A stretch of 64,000 nucleotides of DNA from SAR202 cluster bacterium bin127 (GTDB taxonomy: Bacteria; Chloroflexota; Dehalococcoidia; Lucifugimonadales; Lucifugimonadaceae), in contig MPNN01000002.1 in NCBI GenBank assembly GCA_002239045.1, positions 349,061 through 413,060 on the forward strand, in the 5' to 3' direction. The translations under genes and the position numbers were made by a program. Below, piece by piece: positions 38,301-46,316 of the stretch (positions within the stretch are counted from its first letter, which is position 1; the number at the start of each line of letters is the position of its first letter). Under the pieces are notes generated by a model. It was not told where the DNA came from and searched no databases. It saw nothing but the letters and a program-made list of their open reading frames with translations.

Positions 38301-39112
38301 AAGTGCGACCGTTTGTCCTGCTGGACTTTGGCGATGAAGGCACGACGGTAAACGTCACAACCTTTGAGATCGACGGTACTGACTACACTGCCGACTTGCA
38401 GGCGATTGAAGACAACGAGTTCGTATGGTGGCCCGAGCCTCTGGCCTACGGCACCTACGAGGTCTACGTCGAGGCTAACGACGCCGCCGACAACACTGGC
38501 GAGCACACCTATAGCTTCACCGTCAAGGAGCGGGCACCGTTCGTTATCGACCTGCTGGCAGGTTGGAACGCGATCTCGTTCCCGGCCAACCCGGTCGACC
38601 GAGCCTTGCACGCAGTGTTCACGAACTCGGCAGTCGACCAGGTCATCGGTTGGAACGTAACCGAACCGGTCAGCCCGTGGCGCATGGCGACACGAGTAGA
38701 CGGTGTCTGGATGACTAGCGACGAAGTTGCTGCATTGAACGATGTAGAAGCACGTTACGGTTACTGGGTCCACTCGCAAGGCTTCGTAACGCAGGCTGTG
38801 AACCTCGCAGGCAAGGGCGACCGTTCAACCGACGGTCAACCCAACCCGGCGGACATTCCGACCGATGAGGGCTGGAACTTCGTAGGCGTCGTGGACGTCG
38901 ACGGCGACCAGACGCAGGACAACGCCGGCGAGTCGTTGCGCAACAGCAGCAACGATCCGATCACCGCGGCCACGTACCTTGGGAACTACACCCGCGCCTA
39001 CACGTGGGACCACATCAACAACACGTGGGATGTGCTCAAGGCGAACGAAGACGTCGTGATTGGTAGCGGTATCTGGGTCTACTACACGAAGGGCCACGAC
39101 ATCGCCCCATAA
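35234..39112 (+). CDS. Large secreted surface-type protein, paralog 5 of 5
   Basis: A 1,292-residue protein, GTG start, with the same signal peptide as paralog 4 cut at VEA|ATG. Landmarks: TIDVLNVGTC, IYATYAIDPKT, a DADGDGRCKVED calcium-loop-like segment, IDIQAVVMDVAGNIGFSDSD (about 625), FTVTLSGGTGLNED, GWNAISFPANP (about 1110), and the final module GWNFVGVVDVDGDQ. It ends GHDIAP. Asp and Glu are enriched throughout and there is no membrane anchor. Followed by an intrinsic terminator, so each of paralogs 3-5 is a separate transcription unit. Role inferred as surface layer or adhesion. Confidence 0.8.
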   Translation: MQLSSRILTALAVLILAVAVVAVRTGSPETVEAATGTIDVLNVGTCYTTDDDIFKVGACDSGETDTDGDKVDYNVAGRTTITEVKAGTSIYATYAIDPKTSGDAPRAIAKNADVIKISIEDKDRDKRTGKLYTVSGSEPTRLAVDNPGTTDDEGEANEKIIRAIGLDSMDEDKLLAPLTGTPLPTRSVTNSLVMPTSTVVAEAAFAHSAGGTSGTINNSGNATFRLEGSESTNYPMASEDDRGKFYWFGTFDPDTTVDADETFENLTGQYINLDEDQAPGSVRNSIAPWMQVTASIPQGASVTVEYIYYQTSEEEEIIGGMKDSVDYDSENPPVFVDKEKRSETNDDPDALVLRASSDGNSSNENVPTRNLWLKETSRFSGQYEGYLRLTDADGDGRCKVEDSDPTTYEPCNWGLMTRDATGSGMDDAAYLGVESGPVTITYKDSTGDNETVTILIDKTPPAIQVDLPLHETASKDDSPDLIGSFNDGGGSGLRADSFKAYADNSADNKDETPVWDLGVNDEDDPDPDRGLVCVDLDADGECDADTAVAVLRAHYAGYSQVATFGIIKSKDIYKAEDTDPDEENGDEYKTADAEDFEDGAVEGGFDTVVRIDFPPGNEQNRYNHEIDIQAVVMDVAGNIGFSDSDPTAPTFIHDLNTKKDDRDADRHNVIGWYSRHTYYLDDVDPEYDKDQSATGFYVDSDGDEMMSNSGLKVVFDGNIDASTVGPGTFDVTLDDRSSATITGVKVKDDKVYLLIEEELPPDATPQVDLATGQSISDRAGNESTDRRLDGIELSDGILPTFTVTLSGGTGLNEDIDGEGPSELTKGQIKVSISANEPVQGSPKFAVVCSNLYWGGDAVDNHVAKFEANRTGTFTSAKINEAAPTGTKPHNGAKIDRQKMVDGENVDQGTMCPDHVKDAATTDDTAKYFDVAVTSALARPGNNWEYQWSNLSSDQEVEDGDLSVIVWGRDRSSYKKGDDTVYNYSASTASFVYDTDLEAAWEGNDDADEAVGELVPDENEDVFEVRPFVLLDFGDEGTTVNVTTFEIDGTDYTADLQAIEDNEFVWWPEPLAYGTYEVYVEANDAADNTGEHTYSFTVKERAPFVIDLLAGWNAISFPANPVDRALHAVFTNSAVDQVIGWNVTEPVSPWRMATRVDGVWMTSDEVAALNDVEARYGYWVHSQGFVTQAVNLAGKGDRSTDGQPNPADIPTDEGWNFVGVVDVDGDQTQDNAGESLRNSSNDPITAATYLGNYTRAYTWDHINNTWDVLKANEDVVIGSGIWVYYTKGHDIAP

Positions 39113-39156
39113 GCGTAAGCGATGACGCTCAAGTCGTAAGACTGAAATTGCACGCT

Positions 39157-39190
39157 ACGCCCCTTGGGAAACCGAGGGGCGTGCGTGTTT
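39157..39190 (+). terminator. Intrinsic terminator after surface paralog 5
   Basis: ACGCCCCTTGG, GAAA, CCGAGGGGCGT (11 pairs with one G-U) followed by GCGTGTTT. Same GAAA-capped design as the terminators of paralogs 3 and 4 but a different stem. Confidence 0.8.
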
Positions 39191-39235
39191 GTTGGGCTTT
39201 CCCCAAACTAACGATTCATATACTTGAATCCAGCC

Positions 39236-40337
39236 ATGGACCCACAGCTCCAATCAAACGCCAAAGAGTTACGCGGACGCATCGCGCAGATCGTGAGGCA
39301 TCTTTGACCTCGCCAAAAAGCATTCGCAAATCTCCCTCTTGGAAAAGCAGACTCTGGATCCTGGTTTCTGGTCAGATCACCAAGATGCACAAGGTCGCAT
39401 GCAGTCTTTGACCGCATTGAAAGATCAGGTGACCGCATGGGAGACGCTCCAACGACGATCAGAGGAGTTGGTGGAACTTATCGAGTTGGCGGATGACGAG
39501 TCTGATGATGTGATGCTGACCCAACTCGGACTCGATGCGGAGAGCTTGAGTGCTGATCTGGCGGACCAAGAATTCCGATTGCAGTTGAGCGGAAAACACG
39601 ACTCAAGACCAGCGATCCTCTCGGTGAAGCAAGGCGCTGGCGGGGTCGACGCCCAAGATTGGTCGGAGATGTTGCTGCGAATGTATTTGCGGTGGAGCGA
39701 GCAGGCCGGCTACGATGCGGACGTTCTGGACTTTACTCCGGGCGAGGAAGCAGGAATCAAGTCGGCGGCGGTGCGGGTTTCGGGTGACCACGCCTACGGG
39801 TATTTGAGGTCTGAAAGGGGTGTGCATCGCTTGGTCCGGCTTTCGCCTTTCGATTCAGGGAATCGTCGTCACACGAGTTTCTCATTGGTTGAGGTATATC
39901 CCGAACCCGCCGCTGCCGATGAAGTTGAGATCGACCCTTCGGAAGTGCGCATGGAGGCTTTTCGAGCGAGCGGACACGGTGGCCAGAGTGTGCAAAAAAA
40001 CTCAACCGCGGTCCGCCTGACGCACGAACCAACGGGTATCGTGGTGTCCGTCCAAAACGAACGTTCGCAAGCCCAAAACCGCCAAGTTGCGATGAAGATT
40101 TTGCACGCTCGAGTTACGGATCTCGAGAATCAAAAGCGTGCGGCCGCACAGGCGAAGCTCAAGGGCGATCACATTTCGGCGGAGTTCGGGCGCCAAGTAC
40201 GCAGCTACGTCTTGCATCCCTACCAGATGGTGAAGGACCACCGCACCGACTATGAAGTTTCGGATGCTCGTGGTGTGTTGGAAGGTGATCTCGGTGGATT
40301 TTTGAAGGCGTATCTTCAATCCTCGACCGGTGGCTAA
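39236..40337 (+). CDS. prfB: Peptide chain release factor 2, programmed +1 frameshift
   Basis: RF2 recognises UGA and UAA stop codons. The ORF track shows only the second frame; the first 23 codons start at ATG 39236 (MDPQLQSNAKELRGRIAQIV) and end in an in-frame UGA at 39305. A +1 shift at CTTTGAC joins them to DLAKKHSQISLLEKQ. The full product is about 366 residues. The RF2 anticodon-like tripeptide SPF is in RLVRLSPFDSGNRRHTS, and the catalytic GGQ in SGHGGQSVQKN. Synthesis is autoregulated: low RF2 lets the ribosome shift past the UGA. All parts of the classic signal are intact. Confidence 0.96.
39294..39308 (+). promoter_or_regulatory. prfB programmed frameshift signal
   Basis: GTGAGGCATCTTTGAC: a Shine-Dalgarno-like GAGG three bases before the CTT slippery codon, then UGA followed by C, the weak stop context found in most bacterial RF2 genes. 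Confidence 0.95.
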
Positions 40338-40520
40338 CCGGTGGTGTTGACAAGAATGACCGTCCTAGGATTGAAGACCACATGAATGGCAAGTAACCAT
40401 GGTGTCCGGATATTCCAAGTTAATTTGATACGACATCGCAGACTCGCAATCCAATGTGAGTAACTGATTCGTAAGAATAATTAGGCAGTCAGAAATCGAA
40501 GTGATAGCTGGAGATAGCAG

Positions 40521-42269
40521 ATGAAGATAGCCCGTTTCTTTGGTGTATCGTTGATCGCCGCGGTTGCCTTGTTCGCCGCAGCGTGCACGACCGAACCAGA
40601 ACCGACGCAACCACCCGCACCCGAACCAACCGCGACGCAAGTCCCGACCGTAGTTTCGACACCCCCGCCGACCCGGGCCGAGCGCCCAACGCCGAGTTCA
40701 GGCCAGCCGAAAGTTGCCCCCGAGTTGCTTCAAACACCGGAGAGTTCCGGCGATGAAGAGCGAAGTGGTGGGATCTTCCGGCGGCTGTGGTCAGACCCGC
40801 CGACGTTGGACCCCGCTCTGGTGACTGACGGTACGTCGTACGGTATCGTGATTGAGTTGTTCAGCGGTCTGGTGAAGCTGACAGGAGAATCGGACGAACC
40901 GATCGTAGCCGATTTAGCCGAGAGTTACACGGTCAGTAATGGTGGGAAAACCTACAAGTTCATCCTCAGAGAAGATCTGAAGTTTAGCGACGGTTCGCCC
41001 GTTACTGCTTCGGACTTTAAGTGGTCGTGGGAACGGGCGGCAAACCCGGACACCGAGTCGCCGATCGTCGACGAGTTTTTGGGCGACATCGTAGGGGTGC
41101 AGGCGATCATCGACGGCGACGCCACCACGGCCGACGGCATCGAGGTGATTGATGACCACACTTTGCAGGTCACAATCGATGCACCGAAACCGTATTTCAT
41201 CGCCAAGTTGACCTATCCTATTGCGTTCGTCGTCAATGCCGATAACGTCACGTCCGGAGGCGAAAACTGGACGGATTCCCCAGTTGCCACAGGCCCGTTC
41301 ATATTGAAGAGCTACAGCATCGGCGAACGTATGATTTTGTCGAAGAACCCCAACTACTGGGGTGACGCCGCGCACCTCGATGAAGTGCACCTCTTGCTCG
41401 CCGGCGGCTCCGCAATGGCGATGTACGAGAATGACGAGATCGACATCACCGGTATCGGCCTAGCAGACTTGGAACGGGTTACCGATCCTACCCAGGAGAT
41501 TTCCAAGGATGTGATCGAGGTACCCCCGTCATTTAGCACTAGTTACATCGGCTTCAACATGGAAGAGGCGCCGTTCGACGATGTGCATTTCCGACGCGCC
41601 CTGAATTTCGCGGTAGATAAGCAGCTGGTCGCAGAGGCCGTATTCTCCGATTTGGTCCGACCTGCGACGGGCGTGATACCACCGGGTTTCGTTGGCTTCA
41701 ACTCGGATCTTGAAGGGTTGAGTTTCGATGAAGAGAAGGCGAAGGAAGAGCTGGCATTGTCGAAATATGCCGATCCTGATACCAGACCTCGCATCGTGAT
41801 TACTCTGCCGGGCACCGGCGGCTCACCCAGTCTGACGACCGAGGTAGTTGCCGACATGTGGCGCCGAACGCTGGAAGTGGATGTGGAGATACAGCAGGTC
41901 GAATGGGCAACGTTCTTGCAGGACCTGCATCGAAATCGACTCCAGGCGTTCTCGCTGGCTTGGCAGGCCGACTATCCCGATCCGCACACATTCGTCGATG
42001 TGCTCTTCAGGACGGGTAGTTCAATCAACAACACGAACTACTCGAACGCTGAGGTCGACGCATTGCTGGAGGAGGCTAACGTTGAAGCCGATCCAGTGCG
42101 TCGGATTGAGTTGTACCAAGAAGCTGAAGAGATCATCGTTGAGGATGCAGCGTGGTTGCCGTTGTGGTGGGGCGTGGAAGGCAAGGTTCTGGTGAAGCAG
42201 CACGTCGAAGGATTGATGTTCCCACCGTTGTCAGTGCCGATTTATCAACACGTTTGGATAGACGGTTGA
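40521..42269 (+). CDS. ABC transporter family-5 substrate-binding lipoprotein, copy 1
   Basis: A 582-residue extracellular solute-binding protein of family 5 (peptides, opines, nickel). The lipoprotein signal MKIARFFGVSLIAAVALFAAAC has its lipid Cys at about residue 22, then a Pro/Thr-rich linker EPTQPPAPEPTATQVPT. The folded domain begins at GGIFRRLWSDPPTLDPALVT (about 88), with LKFSDGSPVTASDFKWSWER as the family hallmark and a C-terminal QHVWIDG. Ligand cannot be predicted. It is the first gene of a run with a second binding protein and two permeases. The 183 bases upstream hold no promoter I can call confidently. Confidence 0.92.
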   Translation: MKIARFFGVSLIAAVALFAAACTTEPEPTQPPAPEPTATQVPTVVSTPPPTRAERPTPSSGQPKVAPELLQTPESSGDEERSGGIFRRLWSDPPTLDPALVTDGTSYGIVIELFSGLVKLTGESDEPIVADLAESYTVSNGGKTYKFILREDLKFSDGSPVTASDFKWSWERAANPDTESPIVDEFLGDIVGVQAIIDGDATTADGIEVIDDHTLQVTIDAPKPYFIAKLTYPIAFVVNADNVTSGGENWTDSPVATGPFILKSYSIGERMILSKNPNYWGDAAHLDEVHLLLAGGSAMAMYENDEIDITGIGLADLERVTDPTQEISKDVIEVPPSFSTSYIGFNMEEAPFDDVHFRRALNFAVDKQLVAEAVFSDLVRPATGVIPPGFVGFNSDLEGLSFDEEKAKEELALSKYADPDTRPRIVITLPGTGGSPSLTTEVVADMWRRTLEVDVEIQQVEWATFLQDLHRNRLQAFSLAWQADYPDPHTFVDVLFRTGSSINNTNYSNAEVDALLEEANVEADPVRRIELYQEAEEIIVEDAAWLPLWWGVEGKVLVKQHVEGLMFPPLSVPIYQHVWIDG

Positions 42270-42297
42270 TCTAGACGGATTTTCGTCAACAAAAAGA

Positions 42298-42330
42298 TGG
42301 TTAGGTGAGTTTCGTTAACTCACCTAACCA
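42298..42330 (+). repeat. 14-bp perfect inverted repeat between the binding-protein genes
   Basis: TGGTTAGGTGAGTT, five-base loop, AACTCACCTAACCA. Forward transcription gives a stable hairpin without a T-tract. It may act as an mRNA-stability or partial terminator element, or as an operator. Confidence 0.6.
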
Positions 42331-42411
42331 ATTGTGAAGTCGATCAGAATTTCCCATTTTTGGATCGTGGTTTGATACCGTGTATCTAAGTTGGGAGTCT
42401 GAAAATCTGAA

Positions 42412-44283
42412 GTGAAGAAAGTGCAAAGAGCGATGAGATACGTAAGAAGATTGATGATTGCCGGACTAGCTGTCGCGGTGATGTTTGCAATCGGTTGCAG
42501 TGCAGACGAACCAACTCCCGTGCCTCCTACCGCCACGTCGGTTCCCGAACCGACTGCTACACAGGTCCCCACGAAGGCGCCGGAGGTTCAGCGAACCAGT
42601 TCAGGCGTCGCACCTACGGCGACTGCCATCGCCGCCGCCACATCTACGGCAGTTGCGGAAGCTACCGCGTCCGCCGGGGAGCAGGCAACCGTTGTCGCTG
42701 AAGAGACGGCCACGGCTGCGTCGCAGGCGGTTGAGGATGTTGATGACCGCGAATTCGATGCGCGAAGGGGTGGCGTTTTCCGTCTACTGGGTTCGGATCC
42801 GGTTACATTCGATCCAGCCTTGACCACAGACAGCACTTCCTACGACATTACTTTGCAGTTGTTCAGCGGTTTGACGAGACTGACCGATGATCCGAATAAT
42901 CCAATCGTGACGGATCTGGCCGAGAGCTTTACCGTCAGTTCGGATGGAACTGTATATCGTTTCGTGCTCCGCGAAGGCTTGGTATTCAGCGATGGCAGCC
43001 CGTTAACGGCGTTCGATTTCAAGTGGTCGTGGGAACGGGCGGCGTTGCCGGAGACGGGTTCGCCGATCGTGAAGGAATTTCTCGGTGACATCGTCGGGAT
43101 CAACGACATCGTAGAAGGTAATGCTACGTCGGCAGAAGGAATCACTGTGATCGATGATCTCACGTTGGAAGTCAAGATCGATAGTCCCAAGCCGTATTTC
43201 ATCGCCAAATTGACCTACCCAGTTACCTTCGTGGTCAATCGTGACAACGTCGAATCTGGGGGTGAGACCTGGACTGAAGCGCCGATCGGGTCTGGTCCGT
43301 TCGTATTGAAGTCGTACGAAATTGGCGTAAGCATGGTTCTTGCTCGCAACGACAACTACTGGGATACACCTGCGTTCTTGGATGAGGTGCACTTCATCCT
43401 AGCGGGTGGTTCTGCGATGGCGATGTATGAAAACGAAGAGATACACGTCACGGGGATTCCGTCGGCCTCCTACGAACGGGTAACAGACCCGAATGAGCAG
43501 CTATCGCAAGAGGTTGTCGATGTACCGGCCGAGTTTGTTACGTATTACATCGGATTCAACGTCGAGCAAGCGCCGTTCGACGATGTTCACTTCCGAAGGG
43601 CGCTCAATTACGCGGTCGATAAGGAACTCATCGCTGAGGCGGTACTAAATAATCGAGCGAAACCAGCATACGGTCCGATACCGCCAGGTTTCGTCGGATT
43701 CAATCCCGACCTTGAAGGATTGAGGTTCAATGCCGAAAGAGCCCAGGAAGAACTGGCGATGTCGAAGTATGCGGACCCTGAATCACTTCCTCGCATCGTA
43801 TTCACAACTCCAGGAACCGGAGGCTCACCGCCTACCTACCTTCTGGCGGTCGCAGACATGTGGGCGCGAACACTTGGGGTAGAGGTCGAGTTCCAAGAAG
43901 TTGAATGGGCGACGTTCTTGCAGGAAATCGACAACTACCGGCTCCAAGTCTTCTCATTGGCATGGAGTCCCGATTACCCGGATCCTCATACCTTCGTAGA
44001 CGTGTTGTTCCGTAGTGACAGCTCCATCAACCAGACTCAGTACTCGAACGCTGAGGTGGACGCATTGCTCGATGAGGCGACCACAGAGCCAGACCCAGCG
44101 CGACGAGTTCAGCTATACCAGCAGGCGGAGCAGATAATCGTCAACGATGCTGTGTGGGTGCCGATGTGGTGGGGCACCGAGGGCAAGATACTGGTCAACC
44201 GCCGGGTCAATGGATTCCGTATCTCGCCGCTCGGCAGTTACTACCTGAAGGACGTATGGATCGAAAAGCAGATCGATTTCTAG
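42412..44283 (+). CDS. ABC transporter family-5 substrate-binding lipoprotein, copy 2
   Basis: A 623-residue paralog of the upstream binding protein, with a similar mature domain (GGVFRLLGSDPVTFDPALTT, GLVFSDGSPLTAFDFKWSWE) and a longer Ala/Thr-rich linker ATATAIAAATSTAVAEATAS. The lipobox is in AVMFAIGC. The start is GTG 42412 in the track; ATG 42433 (MRYVRRLMIAGLAVAV) is an equally good signal-peptide start. Two tandem binding proteins with one permease pair suggest different ligands delivered to the same channel. The two differ most in the linker and in the region FEDITGIG versus HVTGIPSASY near the ligand pocket. Confidence 0.92.
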   Translation: MKKVQRAMRYVRRLMIAGLAVAVMFAIGCSADEPTPVPPTATSVPEPTATQVPTKAPEVQRTSSGVAPTATAIAAATSTAVAEATASAGEQATVVAEETATAASQAVEDVDDREFDARRGGVFRLLGSDPVTFDPALTTDSTSYDITLQLFSGLTRLTDDPNNPIVTDLAESFTVSSDGTVYRFVLREGLVFSDGSPLTAFDFKWSWERAALPETGSPIVKEFLGDIVGINDIVEGNATSAEGITVIDDLTLEVKIDSPKPYFIAKLTYPVTFVVNRDNVESGGETWTEAPIGSGPFVLKSYEIGVSMVLARNDNYWDTPAFLDEVHFILAGGSAMAMYENEEIHVTGIPSASYERVTDPNEQLSQEVVDVPAEFVTYYIGFNVEQAPFDDVHFRRALNYAVDKELIAEAVLNNRAKPAYGPIPPGFVGFNPDLEGLRFNAERAQEELAMSKYADPESLPRIVFTTPGTGGSPPTYLLAVADMWARTLGVEVEFQEVEWATFLQEIDNYRLQVFSLAWSPDYPDPHTFVDVLFRSDSSINQTQYSNAEVDALLDEATTEPDPARRVQLYQQAEQIIVNDAVWVPMWWGTEGKILVNRRVNGFRISPLGSYYLKDVWIEKQIDF

Positions 44284-44362
44284 TCGATCATATGCAGTGC
44301 TGTCCGGGCGTCCGTTGCTGTCGTTGAGAGAAGCGGCGCTGAATGCTAGCATTTGAAGCGCA

Positions 44363-45295
44363 ATGCTGATCTACATTTCCCGACGACTGCTTTGGACGCC
44401 CGTGTTGTTGTTCGTCGCCGGGTTGTTCATTTTCTCACTCGGTTCCGTGGCACCAGGTGATCCGGCCGAATTAATGGCGGGTCAGCGCGCGGATCCAGAA
44501 GCGATAGCGCGGATCCGCGATCGGCTTGGCCTTGATGACCCGTTCCTAGTTCAGTACACACGCTATGCCGCAAATGCACTGAAAGGCGATTTCGGCGAGA
44601 GTTACCGGTACCGCGGGCGCGATGTCATCGAACTCTTGGGACCGAAACTGCTCGTGTCGTTGGAATTGAATATCGTTTCGTACGTGGTGACTCTTCTCAT
44701 CGGGTTGCCACTCGGGTTCTGGGCAGCAATGCGTCAAGGGACTTGGAAAGACCCGACGATGACGACTTTCATGCTCCTTGTCTACGCATTGCCGGTGTTC
44801 TTTACCGCACCGTTCTTGATCTTGGTATTCGCGCTGTGGCTTGATTGGATTCCAGTTTCGGGATGGTCAGGCATGTTCTCGACGCATGCGATATTGCCGG
44901 CGTTCACGATTGGCGTGCCCGGCGCGTTCGTCTTTATGCGCTACATGAGGGCGTCTACTCTGGATGTGTTGGGTCAGGAATATGTGCGAACGGCTCATGG
45001 CAAAGGCATGGGACACATGACGGTCAACCGTAGACATATCGCCCGTAACGCATTATTGCCGATAGTAACAATCTTGGGGTTTTCCCTGGCTGGGTTGTTC
45101 GGCGGTTCGCTGATCGTGGAGTTGATTTACGGAATTCCAGGGGTGTCACGGTTGGCCTTAGAGGCGGTTTTCCAACGCGATTATCCGGTGCTGACGACTT
45201 TGACGTTGCTCGGTGCGACAATGCTCGCAATTGCGAACTTGGTCGCGGACATCATGTACTCGCTAATCGATCCGAGGATAAGGTTGCGAGCGTGA
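44363..45295 (+). CDS. Peptide/opine ABC transporter permease, DppB type
   Basis: A 310-residue inner-membrane permease. The N-terminus MLIYISRRLLWTPVLLFVAGLFIF is the first transmembrane helix, followed by the periplasmic PGDPAELMAG and RIRDRLGLDDPFLVQY typical of DppB. The cytoplasmic coupling loop is EYVRTAHGKGMGHMTVNRRH. Six transmembrane segments are expected. Its stop is one base from the start of the next permease, so the two are translated together. No ATP-binding genes (DppD/DppF type) are found in the window. Confidence 0.93.
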   Translation: MLIYISRRLLWTPVLLFVAGLFIFSLGSVAPGDPAELMAGQRADPEAIARIRDRLGLDDPFLVQYTRYAANALKGDFGESYRYRGRDVIELLGPKLLVSLELNIVSYVVTLLIGLPLGFWAAMRQGTWKDPTMTTFMLLVYALPVFFTAPFLILVFALWLDWIPVSGWSGMFSTHAILPAFTIGVPGAFVFMRYMRASTLDVLGQEYVRTAHGKGMGHMTVNRRHIARNALLPIVTILGFSLAGLFGGSLIVELIYGIPGVSRLALEAVFQRDYPVLTTLTLLGATMLAIANLVADIMYSLIDPRIRLRA

Positions 45296-45296
45296 A

Positions 45297-46301
45297 ATGA
45301 ATCAGACTGGAACTACGACGTCTGCACAACCCGAACCTTCGCAGTTACTTGAGGTAGACGCGTCTGACAGCTTTCTAAGACACGCTTGGACCGAGTTACG
45401 GAAGCGGAAGTTGGCTTTAATTGCGGTCTGCGTGCTTCTGTTCCTCTACACGCTCGGGATCTTTGCACCGCTGGTCGCTACTCACGATTACTCTGAGACC
45501 AATCTCGCCAAAACGCAAGCAGGGCCAGACGCCGAAAACTGGTTGGGCACTGATCGTTTGGGGCGGGACATTTTCACGCGGGTAGTTTGGGGAATTCAGA
45601 CGACGATCATTCTCACCGTGATCACGATATTGACGGCCAGCGTTTTCCTTGGTTTGGCTTTGGGGATGGCGGCAGGGTACTTACGAGGGATCGCGGACAT
45701 CATCACCATGAGAACGGGAGAGGTGGTCGCGGTCGTACCCGATTTCCTTTTGGTGTTGATCATCGCCGCGACCGTGCGGCCTAGGATCAAAGAGTTCGGC
45801 TACTGGATAGAGGACAATACGTTCATATCCGGCGTCAATTCGTCCGGTGCCGTTGATTACATTGTTTTGGGTTTGGCCTTTCTACCGCTTTCTTGGTTCG
45901 GTGCAATGCGACTGATACGAGGGCAGACACTCGCAATTCGCGATGCGCCTTATGTTGACGCGGCACGGTCAATGGGAGTGGGCACTCCGACGATCCTGTT
46001 GCGGCATATCTTGCCCAACGTGATCACCCCATTGATCGTGAGCGTCAGTTTTGGAATGGGTGCCGTCGCTCTCGGGGAGGTTGTTGCCAGTTTCTTCGGT
46101 ATCGGGGTTCAGCCGCCGCGACCAAGTTTGGGGGTAATGATTGGTGACGTGACCGCACGAACGGGCAGTGCGGCGGTCGAGACTTTACGGAGCCACCCGG
46201 AGCAGTTGCTTTCACCGATTGTGGTGGTTTGGCTGATGATATTCTGCTGGAACATATTAGGTGACGCGCTCAACGATATCCTGAATCCGCGCGCACGTTG
46301 A
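45297..46301 (+). CDS. Peptide/opine ABC transporter permease, DppC type
   Basis: A 334-residue partner of the preceding permease. It has the DppC-type N-terminal helix after AWTELRKRKLALIAVCVLLF, then APLVATHDYSETNL and ENWLGTDRLGRDIFTRVVWG, a hallmark of this subfamily. The coupling loop is YVDAARSMGVGTPTILLRH. Compared with usual DppC there is an insertion around RIKEFGYWIEDNTFISG, probably a periplasmic loop. ATPases must be supplied from elsewhere in the genome. Confidence 0.92.
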   Translation: MNQTGTTTSAQPEPSQLLEVDASDSFLRHAWTELRKRKLALIAVCVLLFLYTLGIFAPLVATHDYSETNLAKTQAGPDAENWLGTDRLGRDIFTRVVWGIQTTIILTVITILTASVFLGLALGMAAGYLRGIADIITMRTGEVVAVVPDFLLVLIIAATVRPRIKEFGYWIEDNTFISGVNSSGAVDYIVLGLAFLPLSWFGAMRLIRGQTLAIRDAPYVDAARSMGVGTPTILLRHILPNVITPLIVSVSFGMGAVALGEVVASFFGIGVQPPRPSLGVMIGDVTARTGSAAVETLRSHPEQLLSPIVVVWLMIFCWNILGDALNDILNPRAR

Positions 46302-46316
46302 TCGGAGGTCGGTTCA

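Noticed and set aside
42495-42823. Alternative-frame ORFs over the Pro/Thr/Ala linkers of the binding proteins
   Set aside because: Low-complexity linker DNA opens other frames; the lipoprotein frame is clearly right.
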